A DNA stretch of 64,000 bases from Clostridia bacterium (GTDB lineage: Bacteria; Bacillota; Clostridia; Oscillospirales; CAG-272): positions 28,658 through 92,657 of the forward strand of contig JAFUJB010000009.1 of assembly GCA_017473865.1 (NCBI GenBank). Direction: 5' to 3'. Made by a program: the position numbers and the translations under genes. Shown here piece after piece: positions 26,581-33,544 of this stretch. The notes below the pieces were generated by a model that worked only from the letters and a program-made list of their open reading frames with translations, was not told the DNA's origin and searched no databases. How positions within the stretch are numbered: position 1 is the first letter of the stretch; each line of letters begins with the position of its first letter.

Positions 26581-28359
26581 ATGAAATATAGAAATTGTAT
26601 AAAATGGGCAGTTGTATTGTTATTGCTTTTGGTATGTGCAATATCCCTCTTTAGCTGTAAAAACAACGAATCCCCAAACGTTGACAATCCCCCAAAGCCC
26701 ACCGACACGTCAGAGCCTGCGGTGAAAAATCCTCCACGGAGAGATATAAGTAAATATAAGTATAATTTATATATATCCGGTTCGGATGAGGAGATAGGTC
26801 AAGTAATTACTTCGATGGAAGAACTCGATACATTCTTAAAAAATAGATATATTGACATATACGTCGAAACATCATACGGAAAATCCAGACTAAAATCTTT
26901 ACCACTTATTTACGATGACAAGTTTTTTGAGAACAACAATTTGATTGTGTGTATTTCCAAAAGAGGCGACTTGATTCTTTATAATGATGTATACTATCTA
27001 TACGGCAATAATGCGCAGATTGATGTAGTGTTTAAATATGTAGATAATAAAGATTTGTATCCAATTGAAGATTTTAAAAATTATTCTTCCTCCGTGGTAT
27101 TTGAGGTGTCGAAGGATGTTTGTGATAGTGATACTAAAGTCGACTTTTTAATTTTTGATAAATTGGTTGATCCATTAACGTCCCCAAATGAATGGATCAG
27201 TGAGAATTTAAATACGGAATACAATTATTCTTTTCCTAAATACTATCCTGATGAGTTTTATAATATTGCGATAATGGGGTTCCTTTGTGATACGGATAAG
27301 ATAGAGGAATATCTGAACAATGGTTTTAAGAAAGAATATAACGGACTCACTCCTCCTATCTATATGTTTATTCAGCACTTTGATGTGGACCAAAAAGAGT
27401 TTTCAAAGATAAATGACAAGATGCGCGAATATAATAACAAATACGGAAATGTTTATCTTGTATACGATTATACTGATATAAACTTATTATTTTTAGATAA
27501 AGAAGTTGACGTAAGAAAACGACTATGCAAAGAAAACTATATATATTGTGACGGAGCTTTTTACGATTATATGGCGTCTGATATAATAGTTTTTAAAGGC
27601 CAAACCCATACCTTCAAAGAATGGTGTTGGATATTTTTTGAGGATATGGAACTATACAATGAGTTTTTGTATTATGCCGATTTAAAAGCGTATACAACAT
27701 TCAAATATCAAATGTTAAAGTCGGAAAGTTTCTCTGGATTATTAGATAAAGATCAAGAGGAAAACGACGAATACTATGCTGAAGCCAGAAGGAGTTTTAC
27801 TTTTTTAAAGAAAAAATTACAAAATGAAAACAGACTAATATATAGTTATCAAGGTGATTTGGAGGGTTACTACAAGTGTAATCTTGTAAGAGATGTTTTC
27901 TTTCTTGTAAGAGAAGTGTATGAATATTACGATAATTACTATTTAAATAAAACAAGTGCCAAAGAGATGAATTATCTGCCAATAGTGTATCATCTGATTA
28001 AAGATATGAATCTTAAAGCCAGAAAAGAAGAATTTCGTCAAATAAACGAATATGCAATTGAGATAGAAGGTCATTTTCTTGATTTGAAAGAATTTGAATA
28101 TCTTTTTGGTAACTATGATGAAGAGACTTTGAAGAAAGAGTTAAAGTATCCGACTGTTTTCTACTTTGAAGGTAAGCTGTACAACTTAGTGGATCTGAGA
28201 GACGCAGACGCAGCCTTGCTTGATAAAATGGGGGCAGGCACCGAGTTTAAAGATTATTTAACAGATTTAAAGAGAATGCGTGTTTATAAAGAGTCCGAAG
28301 AACTGTACGGCGAACTTGTCGACGGATGGCTTGAAAAATACTATGGAATAAAGGATTAA
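26581..28359 (+). CDS. Putative lipoprotein, copy 2 of tandem pair
   Basis: A 592-residue paralogue of the 598-residue protein at 24348. The first 54 residues, including signal peptide and lipobox LFSC (Cys 26), are identical; residues 55-530 carry many substitutions and small indels; the last about 90 residues are nearly identical again (FGNYDEETLKKELKYPTVF onward). The KEWCWIFFEDME block is kept. No known family. It is expressed from its own copy of the promoter and leader and ends in its own double terminator. Confidence 0.8.
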   Translation: MKYRNCIKWAVVLLLLLVCAISLFSCKNNESPNVDNPPKPTDTSEPAVKNPPRRDISKYKYNLYISGSDEEIGQVITSMEELDTFLKNRYIDIYVETSYGKSRLKSLPLIYDDKFFENNNLIVCISKRGDLILYNDVYYLYGNNAQIDVVFKYVDNKDLYPIEDFKNYSSSVVFEVSKDVCDSDTKVDFLIFDKLVDPLTSPNEWISENLNTEYNYSFPKYYPDEFYNIAIMGFLCDTDKIEEYLNNGFKKEYNGLTPPIYMFIQHFDVDQKEFSKINDKMREYNNKYGNVYLVYDYTDINLLFLDKEVDVRKRLCKENYIYCDGAFYDYMASDIIVFKGQTHTFKEWCWIFFEDMELYNEFLYYADLKAYTTFKYQMLKSESFSGLLDKDQEENDEYYAEARRSFTFLKKKLQNENRLIYSYQGDLEGYYKCNLVRDVFFLVREVYEYYDNYYLNKTSAKEMNYLPIVYHLIKDMNLKARKEEFRQINEYAIEIEGHFLDLKEFEYLFGNYDEETLKKELKYPTVFYFEGKLYNLVDLRDADAALLDKMGAGTEFKDYLTDLKRMRVYKESEELYGELVDGWLEKYYGIKD

Positions 28360-28366
28360 TAAATAA

Positions 28367-28447
28367 GAGAGTGTGTGGGCTTCGCCCACTCACTCTCTAT
28401 TGTATTTAAATAAAACAAACCCCTCTCGATTAATTTCGAGAGGGGTT
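28367..28447. terminator. Double terminator after lipoprotein gene 2, shared with the convergent gene
   Basis: Repeats the pair at 26152-26232. The second hairpin (28418-28447) has T-rich flanks on both strands and probably also stops the minus-strand TIM-barrel gene, whose stop is 40 bp away. Confidence 0.78.
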
Positions 28448-28486
28448 TGCGATTAATATAATTACACGGCGGTGTGTAGCTGTTTA

Positions 28487-29332
28487 TCAGACAATGCTGT
28501 TGTAATATTTTTTCATAGCGAGTGCGTCCTCAGCCATTGTGCCGTCCGATTCGCAGATAATAAAAGGCGATACTTTTTCAAGAGCAATCGCTTCCATAAG
28601 CGGTTCAAAGGGCGGGCCGAAAACGGAATCTTCAAATGTAAGGTGTTTTTTCTCGCCGGCGTTTGTGTATTCTATTTTTGAAAAATGGCAGTGAAGGGTG
28701 TCGGCATATTTGTCGCCCAGCTTGTTTGCGATTGTGTCGAATACTTTTCGATAGTCGTCGACAGTAATAAAAAGATTGCCAACGTTTCTTGCGTTAAGAT
28801 GGCCGAAATCAACCACGGGACAGAGCCTTTTGTCAATAGAGCATATATCGAGCACCTCGTCCAGTGTGCCGAGCTGATTAAGCTTGCCCATCGTTTCAAG
28901 CGCGAGGGTAACGTTTGTGTCGCCTACGGCTTCAAGTGCCTTAAACATAGTATCTTTTGCAAGCTCAACTGCTTCTTCGCGGGTTATTTTCGACGCGCTG
29001 CCCGTGTGTATAACGATAAGCTCGGCGTTCATTAATTCCGCCGCTTTTACGCTCTTGGTTATATAGTCGACGCTTTTAAGTCTTTTCTCGGTCTCGATTC
29101 CCGAAAGCGAGATATAGTAGGGAGCGTGAAGAGACATACGGATATTATTTGCCTTGGCATTTTCGCCTATTTTTCTGAAGGTATCGTCGCTGCCGAACAG
29201 GCCCTTGCCTGCCTGATATTCATAGCAGTCAAGCCCAAATTTGCTTACCCATTCGGGCGCATCAACGGTGCTTTTTTTACCCGAGGCATAGAAAGAAAGC
29301 GAGTTTCCGCCGGGTCCGAATTTTGCGCTCAT
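28487..29332 (-). CDS. TIM-barrel protein, AP endonuclease family 2 / endonuclease IV-like
   Basis: A 281-residue xylose-isomerase-like TIM barrel. Candidate metal ligands match the endonuclease IV pattern: SLHAPYY (near 63), VIHTG (near 105), ALETMGK (near 143), VDFGHLNAR (near 178), LHCHFS (near 218) and ICESDG (near 262). Such enzymes cut DNA 5' of abasic sites, though some relatives are sugar isomerases. It overlaps the upstream YqeG gene by 4 bp, so the two are coupled. Confidence 0.8.
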   Translation of the reverse strand: MSAKFGPGGNSLSFYASGKKSTVDAPEWVSKFGLDCYEYQAGKGLFGSDDTFRKIGENAKANNIRMSLHAPYYISLSGIETEKRLKSVDYITKSVKAAELMNAELIVIHTGSASKITREEAVELAKDTMFKALEAVGDTNVTLALETMGKLNQLGTLDEVLDICSIDKRLCPVVDFGHLNARNVGNLFITVDDYRKVFDTIANKLGDKYADTLHCHFSKIEYTNAGEKKHLTFEDSVFGPPFEPLMEAIALEKVSPFIICESDGTMAEDALAMKKYYNSIV

Positions 29333-29841
29333 TTGTTTTCTCCGTTTTTCTTGTTGTAGTAGTATTTTATGAAAGGTTTTTCGATCGCCGATTTAAATCT
29401 GAAGAAAGGAGTTTCGACCTTTTTGATGGTGGGAACCCATACGGAAGTAATGCCGGAAACCCTTGCGGTGATAACGTCAGTTAAAAGCTGGTCGCCCAAC
29501 ATTATCGCGTTTTTCTTATCGTCGTTAAGTATTGACATAGCTTTTTTGACGGTTCTTCTTGACGGCTTGCCCGATTTGTACATAAAGGGCACGTTAAGTT
29601 TTTTGTTAAAAAGCTCGACCCTTTCTTTTTCGTTATTTGAAACGAGTATAAGCTTTATACCGCCATCGATAAGCGATTTTACCCACAGGCATACTTCGTC
29701 CGTGGGATCGGCTACGTCATAGGGGACGAGGGTGTTGTCAATATCGCAGAGAACGCAGGTCTTGCCGATGCTTTTTAAAAACTCGGGAGTAACGCCCTTA
29801 TACGTGTCAAAATCATAGTCGGGGAGTAATAAGTGTTTCAT
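29329..29841 (-). CDS. yqeG: YqeG family HAD-IIIA phosphatase
   Basis: A 170-residue HAD phosphatase. HAD motif I is CDIDNTLVPYD (near 34), motif II LVSNNEKER (near 80), Lys in SGKPS (near 105) and motif III GDQLLTDV (near 128). Family members are common in Firmicutes and some act on phosphatidylglycerol phosphate-type or unknown substrates. It overlaps the following gene by 4 bp. Confidence 0.9.
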   Translation of the reverse strand: MKHLLLPDYDFDTYKGVTPEFLKSIGKTCVLCDIDNTLVPYDVADPTDEVCLWVKSLIDGGIKLILVSNNEKERVELFNKKLNVPFMYKSGKPSRRTVKKAMSILNDDKKNAIMLGDQLLTDVITARVSGITSVWVPTIKKVETPFFRFKSAIEKPFIKYYYNKKNGENK

Positions 29842-29961
29842 TACGTTGTCCTTTTGTAAGTTACTTTAGGTATAATTATATAGATATTATACCGCTTGCG
29901 GAATAATAAGTAAATAGAAAAAACAAATTTTGTGTTATGTAATTTAGAATACGGCATAATA

Positions 29962-29990
29962 TTGACAAAAAGAGATAAATATGATAATAT
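29962..29990 (+). promoter_or_regulatory. Putative promoter of tRNA-Leu
   Basis: A perfect TTGACA (29962-29967) with TAATAT (29985-29990) at 17 bp, or GATAAT (29983-29988) at 15 bp; transcription would start just before the tRNA at 30003. Confidence 0.6.
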
Positions 29991-30002
29991 AACAAACAGT
30001 TT

Positions 30003-30086
30003 GCGGGTGTGGCGGAATTGGCAGACGCGCTAGACTTAGGATCTAGTGTCCCCGACGTGCAGGTTCAACTCCTGTCACCCGCACCA
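30003..30086 (+). tRNA. tRNA-Leu (anticodon TAG)
   Basis: An 84-nt tRNA with the acceptor stem gcgggtg/cacccgc (30003-30009 with 30076-30082), A discriminator and encoded CCA (30084-30086). Anticodon stem ctaga/tctag with loop cttagga puts TAG at 30037-30039. The long variable arm (tgtccccgacgtgca region) is typical of class II tRNA-Leu. It reads CUA and related Leu codons. Confidence 0.96.
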
Positions 30087-30090
30087 AAAT

Positions 30091-30123
30091 CACGGCATAC
30101 TCTTTAGAGTGTGCCGTGTTTTT
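30091..30123 (+). terminator. tRNA-Leu terminator
   Basis: A hairpin pairing cacggca with tgccgtg and, inside, actct with agagt, followed by seven T. Confidence 0.85.
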
Positions 30124-30135
30124 TTGTTTGATAGG

Positions 30136-30250
30136 ATGGAAGGAGTTGAAGGGGAAGCGGTAGTGAATCGATAGTCCGGTGGACTATCGAGAGCCGCGGA
30201 AGACCGAGCGCGTAGGTCGCGCGAGACCAACTCCTGTCACCCGCACCAGA
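30136..30250 (+). repeat. Structured element ending in a duplicate of the tRNA-Leu 3' end
   Basis: The last 21 nt (caactcctgtcacccgcacc plus a, 30229-30249) repeat tRNA-Leu 30066-30086. The element can fold into a branched structure: outer stem aggagttg (30141-30148) with caactcct (30228-30235); gcgg/ccgc (30157-30160, 30194-30197) enclosing cgatagtcc/ggactatcg (30169-30189); and gcgcg/cgcgc (30208-30222). It contains no ORF. It could be a short element inserted at the tRNA end or a residue of site-specific integration. Confidence 0.7.
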
Positions 30251-30284
30251 AAACGACAGATTCCGACAGGAATCTGTCGTTTTC
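30249..30284 (+). terminator. Strong hairpin after the tRNA-end duplicate
   Basis: A perfect 16-bp stem (gaaaacgacagattcc / ggaatctgtcgttttc) with the loop gaca. The arms start with A and end with T, so it may terminate on either strand. Confidence 0.65.
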
Positions 30285-30287
30285 AAC

Positions 30288-30464
30288 TAAATCCACCCTT
30301 GCGGGTGGGTGAAATATTGCTTTGCAATGTGAAATACGCCTGCGGCGTGTGATATTCGCCTCGACGGCGAGTGGGTGGATTTAATTTCACTTGATGCGAT
30401 AGCATCAAATTTCACAATTTACGGAGTAAATTATTTCACCGTGAGCGTAAGCGAACGATTTCAC
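30288..30464. repeat. Array of GTGAAAT/ATTTCAC boxes alternating with hairpins
   Basis: Boxes GTGAAAT at 30309 and 30329, GTGATAT at 30349, then the inverse ATTTCAC at 30384, 30409, 30433 and 30458. Between boxes lie short perfect hairpins of differing sequence (attgc-ttt-gcaat, acgcc-tgc-ggcgt, tcgcc-tcgac-ggcga, ttgatgc-gata-gcatcaa, aatttac-gga-gtaaatt). An 11-bp inverted repeat (taaatccaccc / gggtggattta) encloses the first group. No ORF is present. From 30465 to 30727 I see nothing further that I can support. Confidence 0.85.
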
Positions 30465-30727
30465 TAAAAACGAACGGTTATGTAAGGGTTCGAATTCATA
30501 TGCAAAATGCAAAAGTATCTTTTTTGGTTGAATGGTATGTAAAGTATAAAACAAGCGTTTTGCAAGGTTTATTCGGTTTATGATAAATAGGCAAGAGAAA
30601 GGTGCTTTTGTGCGGAGTTGTTAGAAAATGACGCGATATTCAATATACGATAACCGATTATCAATGTACATTTAATGGGGGGGATGTTATTCTATAGTAA
30701 ATGATTTTCTGTAAAGGGGAGATAAAA

Positions 30728-31096
30728 ATGGGAAAAAAAGAATGGAGTATTATAGACGGCTACCGTCCGCCCGTACACAAAGGAGATGCGGATAACTATC
30801 GAGGACATGAGTGCATTCTCGTTCTGAATCGCACTACTCAGGATGCGCACTGCTTGATCGATATCTACTTTGAGGACCGTCCGCCTGTAAAGGATATTCC
30901 TTTTACCGCACCCGCTGAACGAATCAGCTCATTCTATACAGATGATGAAAAGCTGTTCGGCGGAGCAGGACTGGAAATTATGACTCAGTATTCTATGCAT
31001 ATCCGAAGCGATGTAGAGGTTGTCGTTCAGTACGGACGTATGGACGTCAATCAGGATAATCTGGCGTATATGGTTACGCTTGGCTACGGAGAATAA
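30728..31096 (+). CDS. ASRT (sensory rhodopsin transducer) family protein
   Basis: A 122-residue beta-rich protein resembling the Anabaena sensory rhodopsin transducer family (ASRT): WSIIDGYRPP at the start, GHECILVLNRTTQDA, IYFEDRPP, and VVVQYGRMD near the end. The start at 30728 has ggggaga 6 nt upstream; an earlier in-frame ATG lacks an SD. No rhodopsin gene is nearby. Family members in heterotrophic Firmicutes and Thermotoga are thought to bind small carbohydrates, which is a better guess here. Monocistronic. Confidence 0.8.
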   Translation: MGKKEWSIIDGYRPPVHKGDADNYRGHECILVLNRTTQDAHCLIDIYFEDRPPVKDIPFTAPAERISSFYTDDEKLFGGAGLEIMTQYSMHIRSDVEVVVQYGRMDVNQDNLAYMVTLGYGE

Positions 31097-31103
31097 AAAC
31101 AAT

Positions 31104-31138
31104 ATGGCTACACACGGGCGCAGCCCATGTGTAGCCAT
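31104..31138. terminator. Bidirectional terminator between convergent genes
   Basis: A stem atggctacac/gtgtagccat extended by gggc/gccc around the loop GCA; it lies between the stops at 31096 and 31145. Confidence 0.75.
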
Positions 31139-31144
31139 TATTTG

Positions 31145-32209
31145 TTATTTGATTTCAATGCATAAGCCGCATTTTTCTTTAACGTTAGTTTTAGAAAAAT
31201 AGTTATTCTCGTATGGTATCCACTCGTTGAAAAAGCGGGTTGCCATTTCGGGTGTATTGCGGTGCAATATTCTTTTCTTTTGCGTTTCTGCCGTTATGTC
31301 AAGAAATACAGAAAGGTCGTAATATTTTGAAAATTCGGGGTGCATCGAATACGCGCCCTCAATTACCGTAAGTTGTTTTGGGGCGATAATTTCCGCTTTT
31401 TTTATTGACATAGAACTACAGTCAAACCGTCTGTAGCTTATATCTTCATTTCTGCTCAAGGGGTGCAATACCTCTGACAAAAACCGTTCTCTGTCAACGT
31501 TGCCGCCTATTTCTTTATAGCGTTCCGGTGTTCTCTGGTGCGGCTGTAAAAAGAAGTCGTCCATATGCAGAACCGTACAGTCATATATACTTTCTAAAAT
31601 TTTGCCGAGTGTAGTTTTTCCGCTTGCGCTTCCGCCTTCAACAGCAAGTTTGACGCTGCCCTTTGAAAGCATCTTATCAATGTTTGCGAAGAGCGGCAAA
31701 AATGGAATGTATTCATTTGCAATTACGCGGTAGGCAGGTTTATATACTTTTCTGAATTCTTCCGAGTGGTGAACGGCGGGAAAATTCTCTGCCTGCCATT
31801 TATTTAATTCTTTTTCAAAATCTTCTGCCGTAAAGGGCAGTATGTTTTCTTTTACGAGTTCTTTTGTAACTTCAATTTTTTCGTTTAGGCTGGTTTTACC
31901 CTCTGGCTCTTTTCTTGCCGAGAGAAAGAAAAGTTTGCCAAGCGTTTGCGCGCTGAGCCCCGTATTCATATATGATAAATATACTCTGCTGTAATTGCCG
32001 TCAAGCGCTTCAATATAGGGAGCACTGCTTTTATCTATGGTTTCATATTCGGCTATAATACATTCGGTAACCTTTTCAAAAGAGGAGACAAGGTGTTCGC
32101 AACCGAACGAGCTCTGGAAAATATATTTAAAAATATCGCGTATCTGCAATTCGGGGTGTGTTTCAAAATGCTTTGTAAGCAATTCGCGAGTTTTCTCGCT
32201 TTTGTTCAT
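31145..32209 (-). CDS. Uridine-kinase-like P-loop protein with N-terminal extra domain
   Basis: A 354-residue fusion. The C-terminal part is a kinase of the uridine kinase/phosphoribulokinase type: P-loop GGSASGKT at 192-199, HMDDFF near 215, IEGAYSMHPEFSKYYD near 285 and a LID-like RILHRNTPE near 315. The N-terminal about 180 residues (IRDIFKYIFQSSFGCEHLV) form a helical domain I do not recognise. The gene is 13 bp downstream of an ECF transporter subunit gene, so it may phosphorylate the imported compound. Substrate unknown. Confidence 0.75.
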   Translation of the reverse strand: MNKSEKTRELLTKHFETHPELQIRDIFKYIFQSSFGCEHLVSSFEKVTECIIAEYETIDKSSAPYIEALDGNYSRVYLSYMNTGLSAQTLGKLFFLSARKEPEGKTSLNEKIEVTKELVKENILPFTAEDFEKELNKWQAENFPAVHHSEEFRKVYKPAYRVIANEYIPFLPLFANIDKMLSKGSVKLAVEGGSASGKTTLGKILESIYDCTVLHMDDFFLQPHQRTPERYKEIGGNVDRERFLSEVLHPLSRNEDISYRRFDCSSMSIKKAEIIAPKQLTVIEGAYSMHPEFSKYYDLSVFLDITAETQKKRILHRNTPEMATRFFNEWIPYENNYFSKTNVKEKCGLCIEIK

Positions 32210-32222
32210 AATTATCTCCTGT

Positions 32223-32762
32223 CTAATCTTTTAAATTGAGTACTTTGTGGTTATCAATAAACATAACGAGAATGGGGACCAATACTATCTGTACTATAAT
32301 ACCCGGCAAGGCATTTGTAAAAGCGCCGGCAAGGAATGCCGCAAATGTAAAGCTTCCTCCTTTAATGCTTGTACAAACGAACATAGCCGTGCCCCAGACG
32401 ATACGCCCTATAATCATAGACGTAAGCAGAGAGCAATAAATATACGGCTTCTTATAAGGAAGTATTCTGTGCATAAGTCCTGCGACAGCTCCGTATGCGG
32501 CAAGCTCAAAAGCCATACAAAAAGCGGCGGGGAAAAGGGGAGGCATACCGAGTATCAGGGAACGGAAAAGGGGAGAAATAAAGCCGACGGCAAGTCCCCA
32601 CTGCCAACCGCAGATAAATCCGCAGAGTAATACCGGAATATGCATCGGGCAGAGCATAGAGCCAAACTCGGGGATCTGACCGGTCAAAAAGGGCATAACG
32701 TATGCGAGCGCAAGAAAGAGCGCAGAAAGTATCATTTTCAGTGTTTTGGTGTGTTTGTTCAT
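32223..32762 (-). CDS. ECF transporter S component (specificity unknown)
   Basis: A 179-residue membrane protein with about five or six transmembrane segments and the ECF-type stretch LCPMHIPVLLCGFICG (about 37-52). S components bind a vitamin-like substrate and dock to a shared EcfT/EcfA module encoded elsewhere. aaggaga precedes the ATG by 8 nt. Its leader contains a terminator (32792-32821), which suggests attenuation by a small molecule. It lies directly upstream of a uridine-kinase-like gene. Confidence 0.8.
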   Translation of the reverse strand: MNKHTKTLKMILSALFLALAYVMPFLTGQIPEFGSMLCPMHIPVLLCGFICGWQWGLAVGFISPLFRSLILGMPPLFPAAFCMAFELAAYGAVAGLMHRILPYKKPYIYCSLLTSMIIGRIVWGTAMFVCTSIKGGSFTFAAFLAGAFTNALPGIIVQIVLVPILVMFIDNHKVLNLKD

Positions 32763-32763
32763 A

Positions 32764-32890
32764 TTGAAGTCTCCTTATGTAATACAAAAAAGTGCCACCC
32801 ACCCTACAGGGACGATGACACCTTCATAGTATCGCTGATTATTTAAAAATAAAAATAGAAACTTCTGTTTCGACATCAACCTTCTGGATG
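32764..32890 (-). promoter_or_regulatory. Leader with intrinsic terminator upstream of the ECF gene; possible riboswitch
   Basis: On the minus strand a GC-rich imperfect hairpin (gtgtcatc...ccc / ggg...ggtggcac, 32792-32821) is followed by six T, only about 30 nt before the start codon. Upstream RNA (about 32822-32890) contains gaaac-agaa-gtttc and a sequence rich in A/T. A promoter TTGACT-17-TAAATT can be drawn near 32906-32933. I cannot match this leader to TPP, FMN, THF, preQ1 or cobalamin consensus motifs. Confidence 0.45.
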
Positions 32891-32933
32891 ATATAAACAA
32901 TTTATCATAAATCGGCAAAAAAGTCAAGCATAA

Positions 32934-33344
32934 TTATTGATTTACAATGTTGTTCAGCTTTTCAACAGCGTCGCTGATCAAAGCGCTTGTATTTAAATTC
33001 TGTATACCGGCAATCAAATTGTCGCACTTATTTGTTGGTATGAGAATTCGCACAGCGTTTGCCTGACCGATGGAAAGAGCCATTTTTTCAGTTACCTCAC
33101 CGAGTAAAGAATCAGCTATGACAATACCAACGGGGCCGATTATAACATCGGCTTTTTTGCAAGCCACAACTACGGGATTTTCACCTGTTGCAGCTTTTTT
33201 TGCCCCCGCCTTAAGCATAGAAGCCGTAGCGACAGCATTTGTTCCAATAGCGGTTATATCAAGAAGGGGGAAACGAGCGGTTATTTCTTTTACAAGCTGA
33301 ACGCCGAGATTCCCGCCTTGACCGTCAATAATTACAACGTTCAT
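32934..33344 (-). CDS. DUF3842 family protein
   Basis: A 136-residue protein starting MNVVIIDGQGGNLGVQLVKE, the DUF3842 signature, which reads like a nucleotide-binding Rossmann start. GTNAVATASMLKAGA and VIIGPVGIVIADSLLGE are also conserved in the family. It is frequent in Clostridia and uncharacterised. It has aggtg 7 nt before the ATG and probably its own transcript. Confidence 0.85.
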   Translation of the reverse strand: MNVVIIDGQGGNLGVQLVKEITARFPLLDITAIGTNAVATASMLKAGAKKAATGENPVVVACKKADVIIGPVGIVIADSLLGEVTEKMALSIGQANAVRILIPTNKCDNLIAGIQNLNTSALISDAVEKLNNIVNQ

Positions 33345-33450
33345 ATTAACACCTCATAATTAACATCTGTCTGACATTATAACATACCTTAATAAAAAAA
33401 TCCATAAAATCCAATGATTTTTGTAAAACAAAACTCTTTTTTGAAAGGGG

Positions 33451-33479
33451 TTGACGGTTTGGCGGGTTAAATATATAAT
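33451..33479 (+). promoter_or_regulatory. Sigma-A promoter of the COG2509 flavoprotein gene
   Basis: TTGACG (33451-33456), 17-bp spacer, TATAAT (33474-33479), giving a leader of about 60 nt. Confidence 0.75.
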
Positions 33480-33544
33480 TAATATGTAAACAATGATAAT
33501 TCAAAAAGGAGAGCATAAAGAAATATCTTTATGATTCGCGTGTT

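Larger units (their letters stand above)
23999..28447 (+). repeat. Tandem duplication of a 2.23-kb gene unit
   Basis: Copy 1 spans 23999 to about 26231 and copy 2 about 26232 to 28447, in register with an offset of 2233 bp over the promoter and leader. Each unit holds a promoter, a 33-codon ORF, a terminator-like hairpin, a lipoprotein gene and a double terminator. Flanks and both gene ends are nearly identical, while the middle of the lipoprotein genes is clearly diverged and carries small indels. The unit is more AT-rich than the genes around it. Confidence 0.93.

Noticed and set aside
30065-30250. A full integrative element bounded by attL/attR at tRNA-Leu
   Set aside because: Only about 143 bp lie between the repeats and no integrase or other gene is present; kept as a short element or remnant.
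30288-30464. A CRISPR array
   Set aside because: Repeated boxes are only 7 bp, orientation flips half-way, and the intervening sequences are palindromes rather than unique spacers; no cas genes are present.
32764-32890. A preQ1, THF, TPP or cobalamin riboswitch
   Set aside because: None of the conserved motifs of these classes could be found by eye; only an unclassified attenuated leader is claimed.
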